DNA of 64,000 nucleotides from JAMZMI01 sp963848175. GTDB lineage: Bacteria; Bacteroidota; Bacteroidia; Cytophagales; Cyclobacteriaceae. The stretch lies in NCBI GenBank assembly GCA_963848175.1, contig CAWKCO010000011.1, positions 372,001-436,000 on the forward strand, read 5' to 3'. The notes beneath the pieces are model-generated. The model ran no database searches and was not told the origin of the DNA. It saw only the letters and a program-made list of their open reading frames with translations. The translations under genes were made by a program, and so were the position numbers. Shown piece by piece: positions 18,276 through 27,340 of this stretch (positions within the stretch are counted from its first letter, which is position 1; each line of letters begins with the position of its first letter).

Positions 18276-18833
18276 TTATTCCGCAGAATCGGCTGGAACA
18301 TAAATATCTGGCAATTGCCTGCCCAGTCCATCAAAGTCCATTCCGAATCCAACCACAAATTTGCTGGCTATTTTCTTACCCACATACTTAATTGGGAATT
18401 TTCCTTTAAAAATGGCTTCTTTTAATAATAAAGTCGCCACTTCCACACTTTTTGGCTGTTCCTTTTCCAGTTGCTTTAGCAAAAAGCTCAGCGTTTGTCC
18501 TGTATCCACTATGTCTTCTACCACTAGCACGTGCTTTCCTCGGATATCAGCATTGAGAGGCAAAAGCGTGGTAATTTCCCCTGTGCTTTTCTGCCCTTCA
18601 TAAGATTTTAACTTGATCAGTTCTATTGTCAAATTCACGGACAGCTTTTGCACCAGCGATGCTAACACCATAATCACCCCATCCAGCACGCCTATCACTA
18701 CCAGATCCTTTCCCTCATAGTCCGAATTGATGGCTTGCGCCAATCTTTCAATTGCGGCTTCTATTTCGTCATTTTTAATCCAACGCGAAAACTGCTTTCC
18801 ATGGAAGTCAATTTGAGCATGATCATCGGTCAT
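18276..18833 (-). CDS. hpt: Hypoxanthine phosphoribosyltransferase
   Basis: 185 aa. The PRPP-binding motif HVLVVEDIVDTGQTLSFL, the N-terminal IEAAIERLAQAIN region and the C-terminal GFGMDFDGLGRQLPDIYV are all characteristic. It salvages hypoxanthine and guanine to nucleotides. Its ATG overlaps the M42 peptidase stop by four bases (ATGA-type). Confidence 0.93.
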   Translation of the reverse strand: MTDDHAQIDFHGKQFSRWIKNDEIEAAIERLAQAINSDYEGKDLVVIGVLDGVIMVLASLVQKLSVNLTIELIKLKSYEGQKSTGEITTLLPLNADIRGKHVLVVEDIVDTGQTLSFLLKQLEKEQPKSVEVATLLLKEAIFKGKFPIKYVGKKIASKFVVGFGMDFDGLGRQLPDIYVPADSAE

Positions 18834-19740
18834 AAATGCATCATAAGATAATTGTACATCGCAATCATGGACTCAACATCTGCCACATGTACGGTCTCTT
18901 TTGGGGTGTGCACATTGGACTCGGGTGCGCCAATGAAGCACCAGTCTATGGCATACGGCGACATATGTACTTCTCGACCATCGCTTGAGCCTCCACCCTC
19001 GACTTCCAGTTGGTAAGGAATCTCTGAAGCATCTGCTAAAGTCAGAATTTTATCCAAAAACGTGCGACGAGGAATGTGTTTGTCTCTCAACGAAATGGCC
19101 ACACCCTTGCCATGCTGCACCCCTTCGGTCACCCAAGTGATGTCAGAAATAAGCGCGTGCTTGATAGGGAAATGATTTTGAATATAATGCAAAAGCAAAG
19201 GCACTGATCCTCCTCCATGCTCCTCATATGTACTGAAAACGATCATGCCATTTTCTAAGGTTTCGGCAACCTTTAAAGCATTGTAAACCCCCAATCTGTT
19301 GTCCATATAAGGCCCAGTGATCTTTGACCCTTTGGTTTTAAATACGGTTCGTAAGTGAGGGTGGTGCCACGCTCTATGGCTCTAGGAAAATCATAAAACA
19401 GATGATGATCTTCATCTACCACAAGCTTGCAAAAGATAGGCCCAAGGCTGTCCTTACCAACCAGTGAATAGCCATTCTCAACATCCGGCCCTCCTATCGG
19501 CACGAGCTGATTTTCATACCGCACAGTAAATCCAATGGAATCTATGTGCGCAAAAATGGCCGTAGTTGGTTTTCCAAACACCAAGATCACGTTATCCTGA
19601 AGCTCTTCACCTGCAACAACCTGAGGTTTTACTTTCCACGACTTGCTGTTTTGCGCCACATAATCTATGATAAAATCCTTCATGGGTTTTTCACTTCCAG
19701 AAGGTGCATGTATGCCGATGAGTTGTTTTAAAAGATCCAT
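18830..19740 (-). pseudogene. M42-family aminopeptidase-like protein, split by a one-base frameshift
   Basis: Frame one starts MDLLKQLIGIHAPSGSEKPM at 19740 and has the metal His-Asp in IFAHIDSIGFTV. Frame two, ending at 18830, carries DNRLGVYNALKVAE (Asp), FSTYEEHGGGSVP (Glu-Glu) and NVHTPKETVHVADVESM. The frames meet near 19325-19335, where the expected YLKPKGSKITGPYMDNR reading requires one extra base in the AAACCAAAGGG stretch. Everything else of a dinuclear-metal M42 peptidase is intact and the gene is in a tight run with hpt and adk. A sequence error in a short homopolymer is therefore as likely as real inactivation. Confidence 0.85.
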
Positions 19741-19831
19741 GTAGTAAAAAATAATGGCGCAAATATAGCTTGAGCCCCATCGGTCGTCAGTAGAATTTCG
19801 TATAAATTCCGACCCCAACTAAAAAACACGG

Positions 19832-20281
19832 ATGTCTTTGGCTTTAAAATACGTATCAGTTTTTCTTATTTCATGCGTAAAATTCATTTTGGGGCCTATT
19901 TTAGGCTTGTCCTATGGAATAAATATCCCTGTGATATGTATCTTGACTACTGCTGGCATGATGCTTACCGTGTATGTAATTTGTTATTTTGGCGAACCTA
20001 TCAGAAGTTTTTTCGTCCGGGTTTTCGGTAAAAAAAAGAAAAAGGTCTTTTCTCCCAAGTCACGTCGTTTTGTAGAAATATGGAACAAATACGGAATCAA
20101 AGGAATTGCCTTCTTGACTCCTATCTTACTCTCTCCACCTGGAGGTACCTTTATTGCGATTGCGTTTGGTGGAAAAAAATCTGATATCATCAAATGGATG
20201 TGGGTTTCCAGTGCATTTTTTTCTGTGGTGCTCACCTTGGTTATGAAATATGCCAGTTGGCTACTTAGTGATTGGATTTGA
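19832..20281 (+). CDS. Small multi-pass membrane protein
   Basis: 149 aa with about four hydrophobic helices (YVSVFLISCVKFILGPILGL; ICILTTAGMMLTVYVICYF; a central TPILLSPPGGTFIAIAFGG; SAFFSVVLTLVMKYASWL). A basic stretch GKKKKKVFSPKSRR lies between the second and third. The layout resembles small integral membrane proteins of the small-multidrug-export/DedA-like group, but I cannot assign a family firmly. Divergent from the M42 gene. Confidence 0.7.
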   Translation: MSLALKYVSVFLISCVKFILGPILGLSYGINIPVICILTTAGMMLTVYVICYFGEPIRSFFVRVFGKKKKKVFSPKSRRFVEIWNKYGIKGIAFLTPILLSPPGGTFIAIAFGGKKSDIIKWMWVSSAFFSVVLTLVMKYASWLLSDWI

Positions 20282-20393
20282 TCCATTGCTTATTGCTTTC
20301 AGTTTTTCGTCGCTAGAAATAAATTGAGTAAATTGATAGCCGCTCTGATACAATTTACGTATCAGGCGATATTCTAATAATTAAAATCTAACT

Positions 20394-21143
20394 ATGAAAA
20401 ATTCAATCCTTATCCTTGGAATCGCATTGGCAACTGCCAGTTGTGTTTCTAAATCAGAACATGAGCGCGTACAGGCAGAAGCCGACTCGCTACAAACCGA
20501 GCTAGCTGTAGCTCAAAGTACTGTGGGTCTTTATGAGCAAGTGACGGTGATTATTGACTCTATCGAAAACTCTCAGCTCGCATTGCGCATGGATTTAGAA
20601 AATGGTTCAACCTACGATGATTACGTTTCGAAAATGGGTGGTATCAAAAAGCAACTAAGTGCAGCTAACGAAAAAATGGCCAAACTAGAAGCTGATGCGG
20701 GTCTAAATCTGAAATACATCAGCTCATTGAAAAAGCAGCTAAAACAAAAGAATGATGAGATTGCCAACCTTGTAGCTTCAGTTGAAAACTATAAGGAAAA
20801 CCTACAAAACGTGACGGACGAGAATGCTTCGCTTATCAATATGGTGGACGTCCAGGAAGCTGAGTTGCTAACCAAAAAAGAGCAAATAGAACAGAAAAGA
20901 GAAGAATTAGCTTATTTAGAAGCAAAAATTGAAGCAATGAGTCAGGAGTCTCTGATCACCCAGGCAGAATCCACTTATGCGAGAGCTCAAGCAGTAGAGG
21001 AAATAGCCAACCGCACACAGTTGGCTCCAAAAAAGAAAAAGCAATCATTGCAAGAAGCACTTGCTTTGTATGAAAAGGCTTTGAAGCTAGGTAAAAAAGA
21101 AGCTCAGCCTAAAATAGATGAGCTAAAAGAAAAGTTGAAATAA
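20394..21143 (+). CDS. Coiled-coil lipoprotein
   Basis: 249 aa. A lipoprotein signal peptide (lipobox LATASC, Cys17) is followed by two long heptad-rich coiled coils (about 24-55 and 75-185; many Glu/Lys/Leu repeats such as LKKQLKQKNDEIANLVASVE). A C-terminal helical segment SLQEALALYEKALKLGKKEA resembles one TPR helix pair. Likely membrane-anchored in the periplasm; function unknown. Terminator at 21166. Confidence 0.75.
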   Translation: MKNSILILGIALATASCVSKSEHERVQAEADSLQTELAVAQSTVGLYEQVTVIIDSIENSQLALRMDLENGSTYDDYVSKMGGIKKQLSAANEKMAKLEADAGLNLKYISSLKKQLKQKNDEIANLVASVENYKENLQNVTDENASLINMVDVQEAELLTKKEQIEQKREELAYLEAKIEAMSQESLITQAESTYARAQAVEEIANRTQLAPKKKKQSLQEALALYEKALKLGKKEAQPKIDELKEKLK

Positions 21144-21165
21144 TCATCTCAAACCTTCCAAAAGA

Positions 21166-21196
21166 AGCCATTCCATTGCGGAGTGGCTTTTTTTGT
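21166..21196 (+). terminator. Terminator after the coiled-coil lipoprotein gene
   Basis: GCCATTCC / GGAGTGGC stem with a 5-base loop and seven T, 23 bases after the stop. Confidence 0.8.
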
Positions 21197-21255
21197 TTCA
21201 CTTTAGTCAAAATATTTAGAACCCAAAACCAGGCAAGGTTGTTAGCACCAATGAT

Positions 21256-21978
21256 ATGGAATTTGAAAATCAATATTGCGACCCTGTGACAGGTGAATGC
21301 ACTCCGGCTGTATTGGGAGAGGCTAAATCGGAAATAAAACACGAGCTAGGAAAAGAAATCATCTATGTGGGTGACCCGATGTGCTCATGGTGCTGGGGCA
21401 TTTCTCCACATTTACAATCACTGAAAAACCATTTTCCTCAATACAAGTTCTCGATTGTCGTGGGCGGTCTTCGACCTGGTGGTGGTGATCATTGGGACGA
21501 TAATTTCAAATCTTTTTTGAAACATCATTGGGAGGAAGTGACAGAGCGCAGTGGCCAGCCATTTGGATACAAACTCTTTGAAAGGGAGCATTTCCATTAC
21601 GACACAGAACCTCCATGCAGAGCTGTGGTAGCCGCCCGACAGTGGGTGGGAGCGCGTGAGTTAGATTTTTATGAAGCTGTGTCGCGCAAATTTTATGTAG
21701 ACAATGAAGACCCCAATGACCCAGAATTTTATCGTTCGATTTGTGAGGAGTTTTCCATTCCTTTCGAGGGCTTTCTGGCAGTTTTTAGCGATGAGCAAAC
21801 GAAATATGCCACACATCAGGAGTTTCAACTCAACAGGCAATGGGGCGTGACGGGCTACCCAACGGTACTTTTCAAAACCAACGAAAAACTTTTTCAAATC
21901 AACAGGGGATATTCTGAATTTGAAGAAATGAAAATGGTGATAGAGAAAATTCTCGCTGAGGAAACTGTTTCTGCCTAA
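21256..21978 (+). CDS. DsbA-family thioredoxin-fold protein
   Basis: 240 aa with a DSBA-like thioredoxin fold. The redox motif is GDPMCSWCWGISP (C-S-W-C), and the cis-proline motif is QWGVTGYPTVLF near the end. An unusual N-terminal extension (about 1-33) carries a further CDPVTGEC pair of cysteines. There is no signal peptide, so it is probably cytoplasmic, like FrnE-type disulfide oxidoreductases. It is followed after 39 bases by the aldo/keto reductase gene. Confidence 0.88.
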   Translation: MEFENQYCDPVTGECTPAVLGEAKSEIKHELGKEIIYVGDPMCSWCWGISPHLQSLKNHFPQYKFSIVVGGLRPGGGDHWDDNFKSFLKHHWEEVTERSGQPFGYKLFEREHFHYDTEPPCRAVVAARQWVGARELDFYEAVSRKFYVDNEDPNDPEFYRSICEEFSIPFEGFLAVFSDEQTKYATHQEFQLNRQWGVTGYPTVLFKTNEKLFQINRGYSEFEEMKMVIEKILAEETVSA

Positions 21979-22017
21979 TGCTCAAAAATCGACATCTTTG
22001 AACTTTTAGCGAAAAGT

Positions 22018-22974
22018 ATGGAAAATCAAATATCAAGAATAGGTTTGGGTTTGGCTGCTTTGGGGCGACCAGGCTATATCAACTTGGGACATAGTCAAGA
22101 TTTGGAGAAAGACTATGACATGGCTCGTATGGAGGAACAAACACATACCATGCTCGATCGGGCGTATGCTTTGGGTGTTCGATATTTTGATGCGGCACAA
22201 TCCTATGGAAAGGCAGAAAGTTTTCTAAGCGAGTGGCTAGAGAAGCGCCAACCGAAAGATGTATTCGTAGGCTCTAAGTGGGGCTACTACTATACTGCCG
22301 ATTGGCAAATAGATGCCGAAAAACACGAAATAAAGGAGCACACTATCGAGCGATTGAATGCACAATGGCCAGAAAGCAAAGCACGACTTGATCCTTATTT
22401 GAAACTTTACCAGATTCATTCTGCCACTTTCGAAAGTGGCGTATTGAGCAATCGGGCAGTTTTGGATCGCCTCTTCGAAATCAAATCTGAGGGTTATCAA
22501 ATTGGCTTTTCCGTGAGCGGAGCAAAACAAGCCGAGGTAATAGCGTCTGCTTTGGAAATAAAAAATGAAGGAAAACTTCTTTTTGACAGTGTGCAGGCTA
22601 CTTACAATATTTTGGAGCAATCTGCAGGAATGGCACTCTCAAAAGCACATGACTTAGGATTGAAAGTGATTGTAAAGGAAGGGGTAGCTAATGGGCGGTT
22701 GACGTCAAGGAATAATGAAGCTCCGTTTTATCATTCGTTGAATCAACTTGCTAAAAAATACAGCGTGGGTATTGACACCATCTCACTGGCCTACATTTTG
22801 AGTAAACCCTTTGCGAATATGGTGCTGAGTGGTGCTGCTACAGAAGAGCACTTGGTTTCTAATATACAAGCAGCCAAGCTCACGTTAGAAAAGGGTGACG
22901 TTCGGATTTTGGATGATCTAAAAATGGAAGCTCAGGATTATTGGGATGAGCGTGGGCGATTGGATTGGAACTAA
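22018..22974 (+). CDS. Aldo/keto reductase
   Basis: 318 aa TIM-barrel NADPH oxidoreductase. The active-site segments are visible: VRYFDAAQSYGKAESFLSEW (Asp, Tyr), VFVGSKWGYYY (Lys) and LYQIHSATFESGV (His). A cofactor-end motif LSGAATEEHLVSNIQAAKL is also present. The substrate cannot be told. It ends in an inverted repeat shared with the convergent YdeI-family gene. Confidence 0.9.
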   Translation: MENQISRIGLGLAALGRPGYINLGHSQDLEKDYDMARMEEQTHTMLDRAYALGVRYFDAAQSYGKAESFLSEWLEKRQPKDVFVGSKWGYYYTADWQIDAEKHEIKEHTIERLNAQWPESKARLDPYLKLYQIHSATFESGVLSNRAVLDRLFEIKSEGYQIGFSVSGAKQAEVIASALEIKNEGKLLFDSVQATYNILEQSAGMALSKAHDLGLKVIVKEGVANGRLTSRNNEAPFYHSLNQLAKKYSVGIDTISLAYILSKPFANMVLSGAATEEHLVSNIQAAKLTLEKGDVRILDDLKMEAQDYWDERGRLDWN

Positions 22975-22989
22975 ACCTACAAGGTTTAG
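22971..22989. terminator. Compact bidirectional inverted repeat overlapping two stop codons
   Basis: CTAAACCT-ACA-AGGTTTAG lies exactly where the aldo/keto reductase and YdeI-family genes converge and supplies both stop codons. It resembles the longer AAACCTATAAGGTTT repeat at 23998. Confidence 0.55.
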
Positions 22990-23588
22990 TTAGGATGATT
23001 CGCTCTCAAATTCTCACTGGCCAATCTCACAGTTTCCTCGATTCTTTTAGCTCGGGTTTCCTTTCTTTTAGCATTAAAAATCCATTCTAAAATGCCTCTT
23101 TTGGAGGATCTGGGAAACTTTCCCCAATGCTCATACGCACTACTGTTTTGATCAAATACCGCTTGTAGATCACTAGGGAGAATCAAATTTTCCACATCAT
23201 CCAACGCATTCCATGTTCCACTTTCTTTGGCAAGCTCAATCATTTTGAGCCCTGCAGGCGCCATCAGATTTTCTTTCAACAACAATTCAACCTTTTCTTT
23301 ATTCACCCGACTCCAATTGCTCTTGGGGTTTCTTTTGGCAAAAAACTGATAATAGCTCTTGTCATCCCGCTTGTTGGGCTTGCTATCTACCCATCCGAAA
23401 CAGAGTGCCTCATCTACCGCCTCTGGATAATATACGCTTGGAACACCACTTTCTTTTTTGTAGATAATCAGCCAAACAGACTTTTCGCTTTCATGGTTTT
23501 GCGACAGCCACGCACGCCAATCTGCCCTGCTTGGGGCCTGATAGCATTTTACTCCGTTTTTCAGTTCTAATTGATCTGTGCTTTTCAT
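22986..23588 (-). CDS. YdeI/OmpD-associated family protein
   Basis: From the ATG at 23588 (MKSTDQLELKNGVKCYQA) the protein is 200 aa; an open frame extends upstream to 23720, but those 44 residues do not look like the family. Motifs are RADWRAWLSQNHESEKSVWL, DEALCFGWVDSKPNK, YYQFFAKRNPKSNWSRVNK and a C-terminal EWIFNAKRKETRAKRIEETV. Homologues are annotated YdeI or bacteriocin-protection proteins; the biochemical role is not established. It probably acts in the cytoplasm. Confidence 0.85.
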   Translation of the reverse strand: MKSTDQLELKNGVKCYQAPSRADWRAWLSQNHESEKSVWLIIYKKESGVPSVYYPEAVDEALCFGWVDSKPNKRDDKSYYQFFAKRNPKSNWSRVNKEKVELLLKENLMAPAGLKMIELAKESGTWNALDDVENLILPSDLQAVFDQNSSAYEHWGKFPRSSKRGILEWIFNAKRKETRAKRIEETVRLASENLRANHPN

Positions 23589-23746
23589 TACGGCACAATT
23601 TATTAAATGATAAAGGTTTTTGAAAAAGCCTTTGGTTTGCAACCAAATGTACTTCCACATGCTCCATGCCCATGAGGGAGTGAAAAAGGTGATAATTGAG
23701 TAAATGGATGCGCTTATCACACCACGTTACGATTGCGAATACTTTA

Positions 23747-23992
23747 GCAACCCCGCTGCAATATGCAGGAACGAATCTTTAGTGTTAGCAAACGCCCTGC
23801 AAGTTTTTTGAGCCTTGCTATACCTTTAGCAAGTCTGCTGCAAGCTGCAGGGGCAAATCCTCGCTTCATGCAACCTTCCTGCAAGTTGCAGGAAGGAATT
23901 CTTCTTTCAGGCAAGGGCGCTGCAAGCGGCGCGAACAACTCATAAGCTTATGCAAGCGTACTGCAACTGTAGGGGGACTTGCATAAGGGTAT
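23747..23992. repeat. Six-unit tandem repeat with an exact 41-bp period, each unit with a small hairpin
   Basis: GCAA starts at 23747, 23788, 23829, 23870, 23911 and 23952, always 41 bp apart. A usual unit reads GCAAnnnnnCTGCAAnnTGCAGG and then a variable half (often AAT-CTT). Units 1, 3 and 4 contain palindromes such as CCTGCAAGTTGCAGG. Sequence has diverged between units while spacing has not. Since 41 is not a multiple of three it is not a coding repeat, and the small open frames on both strands here are incidental. It lies between the YdeI-family gene and the DUF1573 gene. Confidence 0.85.
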
Positions 23993-23997
23993 GAAGT

Positions 23998-24030
23998 AAA
24001 CCTATAAGGTTTCTAAAACCTTATAGGTTT
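23998..24030. terminator. Long perfect inverted repeat, terminator of the DUF1573 gene
   Basis: AAACCTATAAGGTTT-CTA-AAACCTTATAGGTTT, 15-base arms, 30 bases beyond the DUF1573 stop on the minus strand. Each arm is itself nearly palindromic. Confidence 0.65.
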
Positions 24031-24059
24031 AAATCTTTCATATCATTAAAAACTCAAAA

Positions 24060-24434
24060 TCACTCTACTACTGTGCCGGTAAAGGATAGCACCGTATAGT
24101 CCTCCGAGGCAGAGGTTTTGATTTGGATGGTCTTTCTGAAAACCCCCAACTTGCCAGACTTAAATTTGGCCGTGATCTTGGCAGAGGCTCCTGCCCCCAC
24201 TTTCTCTTTGGGAAATTCCACCTGCGTACAGCCACATGAGCCTTTCGCTTCCAAAATAGTGACTGGATTTGCGGAAGCATTGGTAAACTCAAAAGTGAGG
24301 TCAACAGATTCATTGGCCGATACATCGCCAAGATCAAGACTGGTCATTTTCCATGACAATGGATTCACGGAAGCTACAGCGGCCACTACTACTGCGAGTG
24401 TGAGCACGGACATTACATGTTTAATTTTCATCAT
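24060..24434 (-). CDS. Exported DUF1573 protein
   Basis: From the ATG at 24434 (or the adjacent ATG at 24431, MKIKHVMSVLTLAVVVAAVA) the product is about 124 aa with a signal peptide and one immunoglobulin-like DUF1573 domain. It carries the family features VDLTFEFTNASANPVTI, GSCGCTQVEFPKE (two Cys) and KSGKLGVFRKTIQI. The open frame runs on to 24473, but those residues precede the signal peptide. DUF1573 domains occur in Bacteroidota envelope proteins of unknown function. Divergent from the kinase gene, sharing the TGTTAA-box region. Confidence 0.85.
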   Translation of the reverse strand: MMKIKHVMSVLTLAVVVAAVASVNPLSWKMTSLDLGDVSANESVDLTFEFTNASANPVTILEAKGSCGCTQVEFPKEKVGAGASAKITAKFKSGKLGVFRKTIQIKTSASEDYTVLSFTGTVVE

Positions 24435-24484
24435 AATACTATTTTTTGTTTGACCCAAAACTGAAAAAAGCAAGTCAGAAACGC

Positions 24485-24522
24485 TGTTAATGAATCGCCA
24501 ACAATTGTTAATGCGATGTTAA
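24485..24522 (+). promoter_or_regulatory. Three phased TGTTAA boxes, candidate OmpR-type response-regulator site
   Basis: TGTTAA occurs at 24485, 24506 and 24517, i.e. 21 and 11 bp apart (two turns and one turn). Direct repeats with 11-bp spacing are the classical recognition layout of OmpR/PhoB-type regulators. The boxes lie in the divergent promoter between the DUF1573 gene and the kinase/regulator operon. Assignment to the neighbouring regulator is inference. Confidence 0.45.
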
Positions 24523-24590
24523 CGTGTTCCAAAACCCATCGAAAAGCATTTAATTCGTAGGATGAAACTGCTTACTAACGCACGTAAAAG

Positions 24591-25818
24591 ATGAAGAATA
24601 CAACCATTCGGTTCATCATCATCCTCGGGTCTCTCACACTTGTGGGAATCATTTTTACCCAGATTTTTTGGGTATCCAAAGCAGTGCGCAACCAAGAGGA
24701 AGTGTTTAACTATAATGTGAAGATGGCTCTACGAAATGTAGTAGAGTCCCTTTGCGAACTCAATGGAAATGATATCACAAACGATCCTATAGATCAAATT
24801 TCGGACAATTATTTCATCGCCAGAACCAAATACAGTATCAATCTGTCATCTCTTAGTTTCTTGATTAGTGGCGAGTTTTTAAAGAGAAATATCAAAGAAA
24901 ATTTTGAATTTGGCGTGTATGACTGCCAGACAGAAAGTATGGTGTATGGTGACTTTATCACTTTTGGTGATGAAAAAGTAAGACCCCTTCGTAAACTGCC
25001 AAAGCTCGAGCACGAGGAATATTACTTTGGTGTTTACTTCCCTGACAAAACACCGGGGTTCGCCAGCGGCCTTGGTTTTTGGCAATTCACCAGCGTGCTT
25101 ACGGTATTGATTGCGATATTTTTCAGCTATTCCATGTTTGTGATCCTACGACAAAAGCGCTTAAGCGAAGTTCAGAAAGACTTCATCAACAATATGTCAC
25201 ATGAATTCAAGACACCACTCTCCACACTGATATTGGCTGCCGAAGTGCTGATCAAGGATGTAAGCTCTGACCGAGGCAAGAAATATGCACAAATCGTCCA
25301 ATCAGAAAGTGAGCGATTACAGCAGCATGTCACCAAATTGTTGGATACGACTTCCGCAGAATTCAGTGTAGGGAAAACTAAAGAACCCATAGACGTGAAT
25401 AAGGTGGTAGAATCGACGGTGCAGCGATTTTCTGCATTCGATATTGAAATCAAAATGAGCTTGACTGGTGAAAAGTTGATGATCTATGGAGATAGCGATC
25501 TTTTTGAAAAAATCCTCTACAACCTGATCGACAATGCAGTAAAATATGGCAAGAGTTTGGTGGAAATTAATACGTCTTCCACAAGAAAATTGCTTTTCAT
25601 AAGCATAGCTAATGATGGGGCAAATAATCGCAAAAGCACACAGCAGGCGAATCTTTCATCAATTTTATAGAATTTCAAATAGCGATCGACATGATGTAAA
25701 AGGGTTTGGGCTGGGCTTGTATTTTGTCAAAAAAGCAATTGCACATTTCAAAGGAAAAGTCCATTTGGAATCTGATGCGCAGAAAACAGTGTTCACCCTT
25801 AAAATACCGCTACAATGA
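24591..25818 (+). pseudogene. Membrane histidine kinase (RprX-like), one-base frameshift in the ATPase domain
   Basis: Two transmembrane helices (about 9-28 and 164-184) flank a periplasmic sensor of about 135 residues. HisKA follows with FINNMSHEFKTPLSTLIL and HATPase with ILYNLIDNAVKYGK. The frame then runs out at 25670. The remaining G-box part (RRIFHQFYRISNS, KGFGLGLYFVKKAI) is in the +1 frame and ends at a TGA overlapping the regulator ATG. One extra base in the GGGGCAAATAATCGC region (about 25620-25630) explains it. The operon layout is otherwise perfect, so this may be a sequence error; as written, the kinase would lose its G2 box. Confidence 0.88.
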
Positions 25819-26513
25819 GCCACGACGCGAAAATTTTACTTGCGGAAGACGACCCAAATCTTGGCTTTGTGATCATGGATCAACTGACCGAATTGGGGTA
25901 TCGCGTGACCTTATCGCCTGATGGAGAAATCAGCTGGAACCACTTCCAAACGGAGGTCTATGACTTGTGCATCATCGATGTAATGATGCCAGGGTTGGAT
26001 GGTTTTTCGCTTGCAGAAAAAATTAGAAAAGAAAATGATGCAATTCCGATCATCTTCCTCACAGCCAAATCGCTGGAAGAAGACCGCCTCAAAGGTTTTG
26101 AGATTGGAGGTGATGACTACATCACCAAACCCTTTTCCATGATGGAGCTCCACTACCGCATGAAAGTCTTTCTAAAACGCGGGGTAGCTATTCGCCAAAA
26201 AGCCAAAACACTGACTGTAGGCGAGTTTGATTTTGATATTAGAAATTTACAACTCAAGCGAGGGTCGCACGTGACCAACCTCACTCAAAGAGAAGCTGAT
26301 TTGCTCCAAATACTCCAGTCAAGAACTAATGAGCTCGTGAAGCGAGAGGAGATTTTGGTTGCCATCTGGGGAGAAAATGACTATTTCAAAGGCAGAAGTA
26401 TGGATGTATTCATTGCGAGATTGAGGAAGTATCTAGAAGCGGATTCCAATATTGAAATCCGCAATCATCATGGGGTTGGGTTTATGCTGATCAATCACAA
26501 TATCGCGGATTAG
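25815..26513 (+). CDS. OmpR-family response regulator (RprY-like)
   Basis: 232 aa. The receiver domain (about 6-118) has acidic pocket AEDDPN, phospho-acceptor in DLCIIDVMMPG, Thr in PIIFLTAKS and Lys in YITKPFS. The winged-helix effector domain (about 140-228) includes TQREADLLQILQSR, KREEILVAIWGEN, SMDVFIARLRKYL and NHHGVGFML. The ATG overlaps the kinase stop (ATGA). Likely targets include its own operon and the divergent DUF1573 gene through the TGTTAA boxes. Confidence 0.93.
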   Translation: MSHDAKILLAEDDPNLGFVIMDQLTELGYRVTLSPDGEISWNHFQTEVYDLCIIDVMMPGLDGFSLAEKIRKENDAIPIIFLTAKSLEEDRLKGFEIGGDDYITKPFSMMELHYRMKVFLKRGVAIRQKAKTLTVGEFDFDIRNLQLKRGSHVTNLTQREADLLQILQSRTNELVKREEILVAIWGENDYFKGRSMDVFIARLRKYLEADSNIEIRNHHGVGFMLINHNIAD

Positions 26514-26559
26514 TGTTTTGAGTGAAGTTTCTCGGTCATGAAAAAAACCCAGGTTAGAT

Positions 26560-27340
26560 TATGCCAAAATTGAGAAACATAAAGCTGATGAAAACCTACA
26601 ATGGTATAGAAAAAAGGAAATGAAGTATATTCGTGAGGATGTAACTGAAGTAAACGCCACAAAAGGATGTTTATTATATGTTCATGCAATGGTGCCAATT
26701 TAAGTAAAGATTTATGGAAAAAAAGTAATGAACTAATCAAAGAGCGGGAGTCTTTAGCAATTGGCGCATTCAAAAATTCTTTGCCAGAAATAAAGGAGAG
26801 TATGATTTTTATTTCCATCAAAAGGAGTTGAAAATATAACATCCTTTTAATTCAGAATGTGTCGAATGAATTCATTAAGCCTTTCACTCTTTGATCTAAT
26901 TTAGCAAAACTAATTTCTTTTGCTCTCAATAACTTCTGGGAAGTATCTCCAGATGATGGAGAAGTTTCGACTTATCGAGTATGAAAGGGACAATGGTGGG
27001 TTATAAAAAGCTTCACAGGTTACCGTTAATGGTCAAGAAGGGTGAAAAATTTCCAAGATGAACTAAGATTTCGACGAAACACGAAGAGCTTGATAAAATA
27101 ATGAAGGAATTGGAGGACTACCTTAGACGCGATAAAGCACTACTCTGAACTTCTGAAAAAGCAAATCTGGAAGTCTAATTGAAAGAATGAGCTTGAAGTC
27201 TTTGCAATGGCATTTGACGAAATGACTAGACGAATGAAGAGAATAGATAAACTGACTAATGATAAACAGCAATGTAACGAATCGCTTCTATGAATAATCT
27301 TGTACGGGGTACTTGAGTTGAATTTAGTAAAAATCAAGCA
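26560..27340 (+). pseudogene. Decayed coding remnants, family not recognised
   Basis: Short open stretches in changing plus-strand frames read like protein. Examples are NLQWYRKKEMKYIREDVTEV near 26585, NLSKDLWKKSNELIKERESL near 26697 (in a different frame), EELDKIMKELEDYLRRDKAL near 27090, and NELEVFAMAFDEMTRRMKRI near 27190. No start-to-stop gene survives and I cannot name the family. It looks like one or two degraded helical proteins. The following 27345-27630 shows nothing I can interpret. Confidence 0.35.

Noticed and set aside
23589..23720. Upstream extension of the YdeI-family protein to the ATG at 23720
   Set aside because: The extra 44 residues are hydrophobic and unlike the family; the ATG at 23588 begins at the usual place.
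23747..23992. CRISPR array
   Set aside because: The units drift along their whole length and there is no constant repeat alternating with unique spacers of similar size; no cas gene is near. A tandem repeat fits better.
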